Shown here in pieces: positions 17,935-26,163 of a stretch of DNA of 64,000 bases (position 1 is its first letter; the number at the start of each line of letters is the position of its first letter). The stretch comes from Gracilimonas sp965227785. Its GTDB lineage: Bacteria; Bacteroidota; Rhodothermia; Balneolales; Balneolaceae. The stretch spans positions 868,001 to 932,000 of the forward strand of contig NZ_OZ245785.1 in NCBI RefSeq assembly GCF_965227785.1, in the 5' to 3' direction. The notes under the pieces are model-generated. The model had not been told where the DNA came from, did not search any database, and saw only the letters and a program-made list of their open reading frames with translations. The position numbers were made by a program, and so were the translations under genes.

Positions 17935-19377
17935 GTGAAAGCCAAGGCCACATATCTTTTCGCCTTAAGCTTTATTTGCCTGTTTCTGGGAACCACTACC
18001 AAAAGCATGGCTCAACAGCCTTCGCTGGGAATTGTCTGGAATCATCCCGCTGATACTTCAGAAGCAAAAGACCAGCTGAATGTATTTCTTGAACATGGCA
18101 TTGATTACCTCCAGCTTGATCATCCGGTAAGCTCTGATCTGATGTCTTTATTGCGAGAGACCCCTTTTACGATCCTCATACAACTGGATCATCCCTATCT
18201 TACACTAAACGAGATTCGTTCTAATCAAAACAACCTGCTTCAACAGTATGTAGAAGCTGCCGATCTTTACCGATCATATTTAAACGTCGCTGCAATCGGT
18301 TTGTTGAAGAATAGCCAAACTTCCCATACAGAGTTTGGCAATACCTTCGCTCCCATTCTGGATTCTTTGTCGGTCCGATCAAATAAAGACTTTTATTTCT
18401 ACAACAGGGAGCATTGGTCTTACTTCAACTCACCGGAGAGACCCTTCGCTTTCTTTTATTCGGACTCTGTTTTTCAACGAACAGACATCAACACTTTTGA
18501 TGAGCAATTCGGACTGGAAGTCAGTCAAAATTCCAATGTTATTTTCTTTATGCGGTCCGAATGGTTCAGTGAAGCTATGTTAGTATATCCCGAATTCTCG
18601 GAAAGCCTTTTGCAGTATGAGCAGAGCCGGGAGTGGAAAATACCATTGCCTTCAGCAGATGAATCACGCAGCCCACAAAACTGGATGGTATTGCTATTAG
18701 TTGTTCTGTGGATTGCATTAGCGGTATTATTCAAATTACTCCCCTATTTGCGCCCCATGCTGTTACGTTACTTTCTTGCCCACCGGTTTTTTGTTGACGA
18801 CATCCTGCATTACCGCGAACGAGCCTTGGCAGGCGGAATAGCCCTGATGGCAATGCATGCTTTATTTTCTGGAATAGTATTTTATGTATTGGCTGAATCT
18901 GTCATGAGTGACTCCGGTCTTGATGCTTTTTTACATCACCTGCCATCCTTTTCCATTCTCGGTGTTAACTTTGCTTCATTCTTTGCGCTCGGTGTTATTC
19001 TAACCCTGGTGATCCAGGCTGTTGCGTTGCTTTGGCTCTACCTTCCGGCTAAAAATTTGGACCATTTTAGCCAGGCTGTTAACCTTTACTCCGGTACCTT
19101 TTTTCTCGATTTCCTGATTGTGACCAGTTTGGTTACACTGTACGTTACCGGTTTTGGGCCTACTGCCATTCTCATCTTTGGCGCCTTGTTCGTACTAATT
19201 TGGTACGGGGCCTTCAATATCTCAGCTTTCGATATTTCCCGCAGCTCCGGGACGGGGACCGCTCTTTATTTATTTCTGACTATTGGCTTACACGCCTTAG
19301 TATCAATCGGCTTACTGGTTCTTTTTTTTACAAACGATTCCCTTGTTCAAATTTTCGAATTAGCTATTGCCCTGTAG
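17935..19377 (+). CDS. Unknown membrane protein with extracytoplasmic N-terminal domain
   Basis: I do not recognise this 480-residue protein. It has a signal-like hydrophobic N-terminus ending SMAQQ (about residue 27). An extracytoplasmic domain of about 210 residues follows, with repeated strand-helix patterns (GIVWNHPADTS, HGIDYLQLDHP, TPFTILIQLDHP) that recall a small TIM-barrel-like fold. The C-terminal half has about six hydrophobic spans starting near residue 246 (WMVLLLVVLWIALAVLF), with loops rich in aromatic residues. It starts with GTG immediately after the miaB stop, so it is probably translated from the miaB transcript. No catalytic motif is evident. Confidence 0.75.
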   Translation: MKAKATYLFALSFICLFLGTTTKSMAQQPSLGIVWNHPADTSEAKDQLNVFLEHGIDYLQLDHPVSSDLMSLLRETPFTILIQLDHPYLTLNEIRSNQNNLLQQYVEAADLYRSYLNVAAIGLLKNSQTSHTEFGNTFAPILDSLSVRSNKDFYFYNREHWSYFNSPERPFAFFYSDSVFQRTDINTFDEQFGLEVSQNSNVIFFMRSEWFSEAMLVYPEFSESLLQYEQSREWKIPLPSADESRSPQNWMVLLLVVLWIALAVLFKLLPYLRPMLLRYFLAHRFFVDDILHYRERALAGGIALMAMHALFSGIVFYVLAESVMSDSGLDAFLHHLPSFSILGVNFASFFALGVILTLVIQAVALLWLYLPAKNLDHFSQAVNLYSGTFFLDFLIVTSLVTLYVTGFGPTAILIFGALFVLIWYGAFNISAFDISRSSGTGTALYLFLTIGLHALVSIGLLVLFFTNDSLVQIFELAIAL

Positions 19378-19663
19378 CCTTCCTTTAACATAAAGCCCAT
19401 GGCGGGTTGAATATAGAAGGCTTGATTTGAGGTCTAATTTATTGGTTGTAACCGGGCTCTTTAACTCCCCTTTGTATCACTGGCAACCAGAGGAAGCTTG
19501 GGAATTTTTTATACAGACACCTGATTTCCAAGTCTTATGATTTTAGCAGGATTACCTATACATCTATTTTAAGGTTTCACCTTAACTACTTTAACTGAAG
19601 ATAGCTGAGGGTAGAGATATGAAAGAATGGCTTTGTTATGTATAACATTCCCGACTCATATTA
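19378..19663. other. Intergenic region, no gene seen
   Basis: About 285 bases between the unknown membrane protein gene and the first flagellin terminator. No coding frame, RNA gene or copy of the dispersed repeat is visible. Confidence 0.5.
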
Positions 19664-19702
19664 ACAAAAAAATCCATACCGCCCTTTCAGACGATATGGA
19701 TT
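19664..19702 (-). terminator. Terminator of the downstream flagellin gene
   Basis: On the minus strand the stem AATCCATA / TATGGATT is followed by a T-run (TTTTTTGTT). It begins about 27 bases after the flagellin stop codon. Confidence 0.85.
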
Positions 19703-19728
19703 GACTATGTTGTTGATTGGATTTCGGC

Positions 19729-20688
19729 TTATCCGAGGAATCCAAGTACAGACTGTGGTCCCATGTTAGCTTGCGCCAGGGATGAAGTCGCTGTCTGCTG
19801 CAGAATCTGAAGCTTAACAGATTTACTTTGTTCTTTCGCAAAGTCAGTATCCATGATACGAGACTTGGCTGATTCGTTCGCACTGATAGACTCAGATAGG
19901 GTCTCTTCACGTACCGAAAGAGAAGACTGAGTAATACCAATATCGTTCACACGGTTCGACATTTCGTCGATTGCACTGTCAACCGAGCTCAGGAAGCTAC
20001 GGAAGTCAGAAGCTGTTGCTGTAGTAGCAAAGCTTAATGCACCTTGTCCACTGGTAGTAGCGGCAGTAGCTGAAATCGCAGCACCAGCAGCAGCGCCACC
20101 ACCGGCAGTTGTTGTAGCACCCAAAGAAGCATCTCCACCGGAAGCAAACAGCTCTCCAACGTTTACAGCATCGATGTCTGTTGTAATGGTATCAGAAGCA
20201 CGCTCACCCACCTGGAAGGTTAGTGACAATGATCCGGACATATCGTCGGTAGCACCATTCAGGAGGTCGAAGTCCTGGAATACAGTTTGGTTAGCGATTT
20301 CGTTGATGTCGTCGCCAAGAGCTTTGATCTGGTCGCCGATGTAGCCACGCTCGGTGTCGCCAAGGGTATCGTTGGCAGCCTGGGTAGCCAGACCTTTCAT
20401 CTCAACGAGACTGTCCATGATAGTGTCGAAGCTGGACTCCGCAATATCCAATACAGACTTGGCATCACCTACGTTCTGCAGGGATTGCTCCAGACCGGCG
20501 GTTCTGCTTTTCAATTTAGTTGCAATCGAGTAACCGGCAGCGTTGTCTTCTGCTTTGTTGATTTTAAGACCGGTTGACATACGCATACGGCTGTCGGCCA
20601 GGTCACGGTTTACTCGGTTCAGTGATAACTGTGAGTCTAACGACTGAACGTTCGTATTAACTCTGTTTAAATCTCCAAAACTTGCCAT
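19729..20688 (-). CDS. fliC: Flagellin (copy A)
   Basis: Main filament subunit exported by the flagellar type III system. The N-terminal D0/D1 region starts with NRVNTNVQSLDSQLSLNRVN and includes the characteristic MSTGLKINKAEDNAAGYSIA. The C-terminal D1/D0 region ends LQQTATSSLAQANMGPQSV(L). The 319 residues leave only a short central domain (about 150-235) rich in Ala, Gly, Thr and Ser, which would be the exposed surface and is a plausible site for O-glycosylation. The protein is almost identical to copy B 580 bases upstream; differences are confined to the central patch. A good ribosome binding site (AGGTG, seven bases before ATG) and a sigma28-like promoter precede it. Confidence 0.97.
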   Translation of the reverse strand: MASFGDLNRVNTNVQSLDSQLSLNRVNRDLADSRMRMSTGLKINKAEDNAAGYSIATKLKSRTAGLEQSLQNVGDAKSVLDIAESSFDTIMDSLVEMKGLATQAANDTLGDTERGYIGDQIKALGDDINEIANQTVFQDFDLLNGATDDMSGSLSLTFQVGERASDTITTDIDAVNVGELFASGGDASLGATTTAGGGAAAGAAISATAATTSGQGALSFATTATASDFRSFLSSVDSAIDEMSNRVNDIGITQSSLSVREETLSESISANESAKSRIMDTDFAKEQSKSVKLQILQQTATSSLAQANMGPQSVLGFLG

Positions 20689-20745
20689 GATATTTCACCT
20701 TTTTGATTAATTAAAATTTCTTATGAGTTGCTTTGGTTACTCAAG

Positions 20746-20772
20746 TTATCGTAGGTGAAATAGCGTTCTTAA
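20746..20772 (-). promoter_or_regulatory. Sigma28-like promoter of flagellin copy A
   Basis: On the minus strand: TTAAGAAC, 11 bases, TACGATAA, compared with the FliA consensus TAAAGTTT-N11-GCCGATAA. The -10 element keeps the CGATAA core. It lies 58 bases before the ATG, exactly as in copy B, and the whole leader is duplicated. Confidence 0.75.
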
Positions 20773-21203
20773 ATTTGAGTTTAATTTTTTTTCTGATTTT
20801 TTGAATTAATCTCAAAAAGCAGCTTTAAACATCTATAAAGATGTTTTTTAATTGGAATTTTTTTCAATATCGTTGGCTATTACACCAAATTTTGGTGCTA
20901 ATAGTCAGGGTTTTTTGCGTGACCATTGAGCGTGAATGAGTTTACCGATTGGGTCTTGTAAATAGTAGAATTCAGCTGGGAAAACTACTACAACTCTTTG
21001 CAACCCACCCCGGCCCTATCATCTTTCCACTACAAAGGTACTCGCCAACGAGTCCTCCTTCCCTGCGGCGGTATTGAGGGACCACAATTTCTTAGAAGAG
21101 AGACAGATTGAGGGTCCTTGAGATGGCAATATCTTTAACTCAACAACTATCGATCTGAAATTATTAAATACTTACACTCTATTTTTTAGCTAAATCACTT
21201 AAA
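20773..21203. other. Spacer between flagellin genes
   Basis: No gene is supported. The segment about 20990-21130 is richer in G+C than its surroundings and contains short direct and inverted motifs (GTACTCGCCAACGAGT, GAGGGACC / GAGGGTCC). It may be a degraded repeat or insertion remnant, but no second copy is present in this window. Confidence 0.4.
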
Positions 21204-21240
21204 CAAAAAACCCACCCCGACAATTAAGCCGAAGTGGGTT
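21204..21240 (-). terminator. Terminator of the upstream flagellin gene
   Basis: On the minus strand AACCCAC / GTGGGTT forms the stem, followed by TTTTTGTTT. It lies about 30 bases beyond the stop codon, so each flagellin is transcribed separately. Confidence 0.85.
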
Positions 21241-21271
21241 GGAATCAATAGATTCGTTGGATTACTTCTTA

Positions 21272-22231
21272 TTAACCAAGGAATCCAAGTACAGACTGTG
21301 GTCCCATGTTAGCTTGCGCCAGGGATGAAGTCGCTGTCTGCTGCAGAATCTGAAGCTTAACAGATTTACTTTGTTCTTTCGCAAAGTCAGTATCCATGAT
21401 ACGAGACTTGGCAGATTCGTTCGCACTGATAGACTCAGACAGGGTCTCTTCACGTACCGAAAGAGAAGACTGAGTAATACCAATGTCGTTCACACGGTTC
21501 GACATTTCGTCAATTGCACTGTCAACCGAGCTCAGGAAGCTACGGAAGTCTTCAGAAGTAGCTGATGCATTAAATGTAAGAGCACCTTGTCCACTGGTAG
21601 TAGCGGCAGTAGCGGTAATTCCACCACCTGCAGCAACACCACCACCGGCAGTTGTTGTAGCACCCAGAGAAGCATCTCCGGAAGAAGCAAACAGCTCTCC
21701 AACGTTTACAGCGTCAATAGAAGTGCTGATGGTATCAGAGGCACGCTCACCTACCTGGAAAGTCAGGTCCAATGATCCGGACATATCGTCGGTAGCACCA
21801 TTCAGGAGGTCGAAGTCCTGGAATACAGTTTGGTTAGCGATTTCGTTGATGTCATCGCCTAAGGCTTTGATCTGGTCGCCGATGTAGCCACGCTCGGTGT
21901 CGCCAAGGGTGTCGTTAGCAGCCTGGGTAGCCAGACCTTTCATCTCAACGAGACTGTCCATAATAGTGTCGAAGCTGGACTCCGCAATATCGAGTACCGA
22001 CTTGGCATCACCTACGTTCTGCAGGGATTGCTCCAGACCGGCGGTTCTGCTTTTCAATTTAGTTGCAATCGAGTAACCGGCAGCGTTGTCTTCTGCTTTG
22101 TTGATTTTAAGACCGGTTGACATTCGCATACGGCTGTCGGCCAGGTCACGGTTTACTCGGTTCAGTGATAACTGTGAGTCTAACGACTGAACGTTCGTAT
22201 TAACTCTGTTTAAATCTCCAAAACTTGCCAT
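21272..22231 (-). CDS. fliC: Flagellin (copy B)
   Basis: Second flagellin of 319 residues. Residues 1-152 and about 236-319 are identical to copy A as far as I can read. The central patch differs at scattered positions (for example SLDLTF for SLSLTF, TISTSID for TITTDID, FASSGD for FASGGD, VAAGGGIT for AAAGAAIS, LTFNASATSED for LSFATTATASD). All changes are substitutions, with no length difference. It has its own copy of the leader, promoter and terminator. The pattern indicates a recent duplication or ongoing gene conversion with diversification of the surface-exposed part. Which copy is the major filament protein cannot be told. Confidence 0.97.
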   Translation of the reverse strand: MASFGDLNRVNTNVQSLDSQLSLNRVNRDLADSRMRMSTGLKINKAEDNAAGYSIATKLKSRTAGLEQSLQNVGDAKSVLDIAESSFDTIMDSLVEMKGLATQAANDTLGDTERGYIGDQIKALGDDINEIANQTVFQDFDLLNGATDDMSGSLDLTFQVGERASDTISTSIDAVNVGELFASSGDASLGATTTAGGGVAAGGGITATAATTSGQGALTFNASATSEDFRSFLSSVDSAIDEMSNRVNDIGITQSSLSVREETLSESISANESAKSRIMDTDFAKEQSKSVKLQILQQTATSSLAQANMGPQSVLGFLG

Positions 22232-22288
22232 GATATTTCACCTTTTTGTTTAATTAAAGTTTCTTATGAGTTGCTTTGGTTACTCAAG

Positions 22289-22315
22289 TTATCGTAGGTG
22301 AAATAGCGTTCTTAA
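22289..22315 (-). promoter_or_regulatory. Sigma28-like promoter of flagellin copy B
   Basis: Same as for copy A: TTAAGAAC-N11-TACGATAA on the minus strand, 58 bases before the ATG, followed by an AGGTG ribosome binding site. Conserved with the other copy in sequence and spacing. Confidence 0.75.
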
Positions 22316-22341
22316 ATTAATCTTTAAATATTTTCCTTAAG

Positions 22342-22367
22342 CAAAAAAAGAGCCTCTACAGGCTCTT
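22342..22367 (-). terminator. Terminator of the glycosylation operon
   Basis: On the minus strand AGAGCCT / AGGCTCT with a 4-base loop, followed by TTTTTTTGC. It lies about 80 bases after the aminotransferase stop codon and separates this operon from the flagellin genes downstream. Confidence 0.88.
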
Positions 22368-22446
22368 AATCATCGATTCTTAATAATTGAAGAAAGAAAA
22401 CAGGGAATGTAATTCATAAAATTACCTAATCCTGTGCGTCAGGATT

Positions 22447-23658
22447 TTATACAACCTGTTCAACATGATGGCTGAGACAGGTAACCCGGGAAGTCCTTCT
22501 GGTTTCTACTTCCTGGAAGTTGTTTATAGCATCTATAATATAGTCCTGTTCTTCAACAGTCAGTTCATAATAGAAAGGAAGTCGTACCAGGTTATTGGAA
22601 TAGAGATCGGCATAGGGCAACTCACGCCCATCATGTTTGTCTTCAAAGAATTTAGATATATGTAACGACTGATAATGAAATACGCTCAGAACATTTCGCT
22701 CTTTCAAATAAGCAATCAGTTCATTCCGCTGCAGGGAATTCCTACAAACCAGGTAATACATATGACCATTGTTTGTGGCATAATCAGGAATATTGGGCTG
22801 AAGAATTCCCAGCTTCTTGCAAACTCCTTCCAGCCCTTTTTGATATCGGTTCCAGGTGCACATTCTCTTTTGCTGAATACGAATCAGATTCATCAATTGG
22901 GCATATAAAAAAGCGGCATTCAGTTCCGAAGGTAAAAATGAAGAACCGATATCTACCCAGCCGTATTTATCCACTTCGCCTCTGAAGAAAGCCGTTCGAT
23001 TTGTGCCCTTTTCCCAGATAATCTCGGCCCGCTCAGCAAAACGATCATCGTTTACGGTGAGCATCCCTCCTTCGCCGGCCATAATATTTTTTGTTTCGTG
23101 GAATGAAAATGTACCCAAATGCCCGATGGAGCCAAGCGGACTCCTGATTCCATCCTCATGCTCAAAATAACTGTTGATAGCCTGGGCAGCATCTTCAACA
23201 ACAAACAAGTTATACCGGTTAGCGATGTCCATAACTTTATCCATGTCACAGGCCACACCGGCATAATGGACAACTACAATGGCTTTTGTTTTTTCGGTAA
23301 TGAGCTCCTCTATCTTATTCTCATCCATTCCCGGGTGATCCTCTCTGGAATCCACAAAACGAATAACAGCCCCACGCAAAACAAAAGCATTAGCTGTAGA
23401 AACAAAAGTATAGGATGGCATGATGACTTCATCACCGGGTTCCACATTCAACAGGATAGCTGCCATTTCAAGTGCATCGGTGCAGGATGTGGTAAGCAAA
23501 CATTTTTTAAATCCGAACTGTCGTTCAAAAAATCGATGAATCTTCTGAGTGTACTTTCCATTACCTGAGATTTTACCAAAATCTACCGCATCCTGAATAA
23601 ACTCAAGTTCATTTCCGGTTATAAAAGGTTTATTGAAAGGAATTTTGTATTTATTCAT
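22447..23658 (-). CDS. wecE: WecE-like sugar-nucleotide aminotransferase (DegT/DnrJ/EryC1 family)
   Basis: PLP-dependent enzyme of the sugar aminotransferase family, resembling WecE (RffA), which makes dTDP-4-amino-4,6-dideoxy-D-galactose from dTDP-4-keto-6-deoxyglucose. Long stretches match what I know of WecE: PGDEVIMPSYTFVSTANAFV, VVHYAGVACDMD, NLFVVEDAAQ, and the PLP lysine in FSFHETKN (about residue 190), followed by EKGTNR and VDIGSSFLPSELNAA. The length is about 403 residues. I prefer the second ATG (23658), which overlaps the upstream acyltransferase by eight bases. As last gene of the operon it would supply the amino sugar for the WecF-like transferase. The enzymes making its substrate (RmlA/RmlB types) are not in this window. 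Confidence 0.88.
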   Translation of the reverse strand: MNKYKIPFNKPFITGNELEFIQDAVDFGKISGNGKYTQKIHRFFERQFGFKKCLLTTSCTDALEMAAILLNVEPGDEVIMPSYTFVSTANAFVLRGAVIRFVDSREDHPGMDENKIEELITEKTKAIVVVHYAGVACDMDKVMDIANRYNLFVVEDAAQAINSYFEHEDGIRSPLGSIGHLGTFSFHETKNIMAGEGGMLTVNDDRFAERAEIIWEKGTNRTAFFRGEVDKYGWVDIGSSFLPSELNAAFLYAQLMNLIRIQQKRMCTWNRYQKGLEGVCKKLGILQPNIPDYATNNGHMYYLVCRNSLQRNELIAYLKERNVLSVFHYQSLHISKFFEDKHDGRELPYADLYSNNLVRLPFYYELTVEEQDYIIDAINNFQEVETRRTSRVTCLSHHVEQVV

Positions 23659-24466
23659 AGGGCACAAATTTTCCTTTTTCGGGAAGAAGGAACTTCATGA
23701 ATTTCACTTCATCAGAGGAGCGTTTTTTAGTATAGGTTCTGGACGCCACATCAAAGTAGCTTATTTCGTCTTCAAAACTGAATTCAGCGATGTTGTTTAC
23801 AATCCTAATCCTCTCTTCTGATACTCCGGCTTCTTTCAGGTAGCTACTCATCTTCTCCATTTTTTCATCGAGACTTACTTCTTCAAATTGAGGACCTATT
23901 TTTTCTGAAAGAGAACGAGCCGGTGAACCGGCATAGATTTGATTGTATTCCATGTTTTTGGTCACCACTGAACCGACCATAGCCATGGATTTATCTTCCG
24001 CTTTGATAGGAGATACTATGCAATGCCCCACAAACCATACATCGTTGCCAATCGTCAGTGGGCTTTTACTTAAAAAACGACAACCTTCCAGCGTGTCTCC
24101 ATACTTAATGTGCGACCATAACTGAGAATGAGCTCCAATCCCACAATTATTCCCTATAGTGGTTCCACCGATACTGTCAATAATAGAATACTGTCCTATC
24201 CAGGCATTATGCCCGATAACACAGGGTTTATAACCATGCACATTGGTATTGTGGTGAATCTTGGAGTAATCACCTATCTCAAAATAGTCACAGATAATCT
24301 GTACGTTCTTCCCGATGTAGCAATTATCTCCGATTTTAATGGTTGTAGCTGGTCCATTTAATCCTCTTATAACTGCCGACTCTTCAATAACTGTTCCTTT
24401 TCCAACTTCAATTTCAACCGCATCAATATTGGGATAAGTTGTGTAGGTTTTGGTCATTGCTTCCAT
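23651..24466 (-). CDS. Hexapeptide-repeat (left-handed beta-helix) acyltransferase
   Basis: A 271-residue protein whose first 180 residues are built of hexapeptide repeats (for example IKIGDNCYIGKNVQIIC, IGHNAWIGQYSIIDS, TIGNNCGIGAHSQL, TIGNDVWFVGHCIVS), the signature of trimeric left-handed beta-helix acyltransferases. The segment ending YAGSPARSLSEK is the usual end of such a domain. The C-terminal 90 residues are a separate small domain that I cannot name. Between a WecE-like aminotransferase and a WecF-like transferase, the natural role is N-acylation of the 4-amino sugar, replacing the GNAT enzyme WecD of the enterobacterial pathway. That role is inferred from context. It starts one base after the end of the TPR-GT56 gene. 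Confidence 0.8.
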   Translation of the reverse strand: MEAMTKTYTTYPNIDAVEIEVGKGTVIEESAVIRGLNGPATTIKIGDNCYIGKNVQIICDYFEIGDYSKIHHNTNVHGYKPCVIGHNAWIGQYSIIDSIGGTTIGNNCGIGAHSQLWSHIKYGDTLEGCRFLSKSPLTIGNDVWFVGHCIVSPIKAEDKSMAMVGSVVTKNMEYNQIYAGSPARSLSEKIGPQFEEVSLDEKMEKMSSYLKEAGVSEERIRIVNNIAEFSFEDEISYFDVASRTYTKKRSSDEVKFMKFLLPEKGKFVPYE

Positions 24467-24467
24467 A

Positions 24468-26159
24468 TCAATTCACCGGTACTTGTGCAGTTTTCATTTC
24501 CCTGATTGCTTTACAGGAGCTTACCAGGTCTTCTGCTCGTGTTTCTATACCAAATTTGTCAGCAATAATCTTCTGTTGAGATGTCTTCTGATTTTTGGAT
24601 TTATTCAGTAATGACTTAATACTTGATACTCTCTTGAATTCCTCAAAACTGGTAACATCCAACTCATTATTAGTCAGCAGCTCCCAAGTGGGATTTATTA
24701 GCTCTTTTTCACCCACTACAATCTTTTTCTTCAGTACGGTTGAATTGCCACTATGCAAAGACAAAAGCATGTTTCCAATAGCTTGTTGCCGGTTATGAGC
24801 TGTAATCAACATATCCGAAGACCCAATGAATGCCCGATACTTATCCGGTTCTATGAAATTTTTAATGAGTTTCACCGAATCAGACATCCCGGCCGCGTTC
24901 AACCATTTTTGTATAGCATTCTCATATTCCGGAATTAAGTTGTAGGACACCGGCAGGAGTATATCGTAATCCCGAACATCTTTCTTTGTCCTGAGTGCCT
25001 CCAGAATTTCGATATGGTTATTTGAGTAATCTCCTGAGTTGCCTACAATAATTCTGGGGCGATCGCTACTTTCATTTAGCTCAGGAATATGACCATAGAG
25101 TCCGGGATAAGGATAACCAAAACGATACGTCTGCCGGTCTCCGTAATGTTTCTTAAATACCGAAATATCTCCTTCTACCAATGAATGAATACTATTGATC
25201 TGCTCAATTACCTCATTAATGGGCCTATTTACTTTTATAGGATTGTAAAGATCACCACCCCAAATAATCCATCCAATGTGTTTTTTTGCCCCTATTTCTT
25301 TGATCAGTTTTCTTTGCCAATCGAAAAACAGTCCGTGTATAAATAAACCGTCCACATCATCATCAAGACAGCGGTTAATTATTGCGGGAAAATCATACTT
25401 GTGGTTAAACCAAACGGCGTGCTCGTCTTTGCTTAAATCAGGTTTATATTCTTCAATTGCCCAATGTGATTCTACAAACAGAAGGTGCTGCTGATTGTAA
25501 TCCACATTTACAAGAGTCAGCATATCCGACAATGACTTTGCATATAAATGATTGAAGCAAAGATGGATGAATTTCCCTCCTTCAGGCTTTTCTTTCCTTC
25601 CAAATGAAGCATAAAGCTTATCTTTTTCGTCTCTTGCTTCTCTTAAGTCGGGCTGCATGTGGAGGGCAATATCATATAACTCCAGTGCTTTTTTCAGGTT
25701 GTCTTTTTCAGTATGAATTCTGGCTAACCTAAGGGCAACCGTATAATTTTTCGGATCTAAATTATTCGCAATCGTAAAGCATTGTATAGCTTTATCTAAT
25801 TCAATTTGTGCCGAGTAAATTTCGCCCATAAAAATCCACGCTTCCGATACTTGCTGATCTAACTGAATGGAAGCTTTGCCATACCGCTCAGCCTGCTTAA
25901 AATCAGAAAGTGCGTTAAAGCACTTAGCTATCTGAAGGTACGTATGTGGGTTTTCGCCATGCTTTAACAGGGAAGCTTCAAAGGAAGTGATCGCCTTCTC
26001 AAAACTACCTTCATGCAAAAGGGCTATACCAAGAAAATGATCAATTAGCCAGTGTTCTTTACCCTGTTCTGTCAATAAACCCAGCACTTTGATAGCTTCA
26101 TCGGTATTAGGTTTTGCCCGATCCAGTAAGTTCCGAACCTTTTCTAATTCTGCTCTCAC
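24468..26159 (-). CDS. TPR domain fused to WecF-like (GT56) Fuc4NAc transferase
   Basis: A 563-residue two-part protein. Residues 1-190 form tetratricopeptide repeats (for example YGKASIQLDQQVSEAWIFMG, AIQCFTIANNLDPKNYTVAL). Residues 195-510 resemble WecF, the transferase that adds 4-acetamido-4,6-dideoxygalactose to lipid-linked enterobacterial common antigen: WIIWGGDLY (297-305), IVGNSGDYSNNHI (371-383), NRQQAIGNML (456-465) and NPTWELL (489-495) match the conserved WecF segments. There is no membrane segment. WecF itself has no TPR domain; the TPR part is closely related, without gaps, to the N-terminus of the OGT-like protein encoded just upstream. I infer that it glycosylates a protein acceptor, probably flagellin already carrying a first sugar. 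It starts four bases after the upstream gene. Confidence 0.82.
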   Translation of the reverse strand: MRAELEKVRNLLDRAKPNTDEAIKVLGLLTEQGKEHWLIDHFLGIALLHEGSFEKAITSFEASLLKHGENPHTYLQIAKCFNALSDFKQAERYGKASIQLDQQVSEAWIFMGEIYSAQIELDKAIQCFTIANNLDPKNYTVALRLARIHTEKDNLKKALELYDIALHMQPDLREARDEKDKLYASFGRKEKPEGGKFIHLCFNHLYAKSLSDMLTLVNVDYNQQHLLFVESHWAIEEYKPDLSKDEHAVWFNHKYDFPAIINRCLDDDVDGLFIHGLFFDWQRKLIKEIGAKKHIGWIIWGGDLYNPIKVNRPINEVIEQINSIHSLVEGDISVFKKHYGDRQTYRFGYPYPGLYGHIPELNESSDRPRIIVGNSGDYSNNHIEILEALRTKKDVRDYDILLPVSYNLIPEYENAIQKWLNAAGMSDSVKLIKNFIEPDKYRAFIGSSDMLITAHNRQQAIGNMLLSLHSGNSTVLKKKIVVGEKELINPTWELLTNNELDVTSFEEFKRVSSIKSLLNKSKNQKTSQQKIIADKFGIETRAEDLVSSCKAIREMKTAQVPVN

Positions 26160-26163
26160 TCTT

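Noticed and set aside
20990..21130. GC-rich segment between flagellins as an insertion sequence
   Set aside because: No transposase, no terminal inverted repeats and no second copy in the window; left as unexplained spacer.
22447..23658. ArnB- or PseC-type function for the aminotransferase
   Set aside because: Sequence motifs and the neighbouring WecF-like gene fit WecE better, though substrate choice cannot be proven from sequence.
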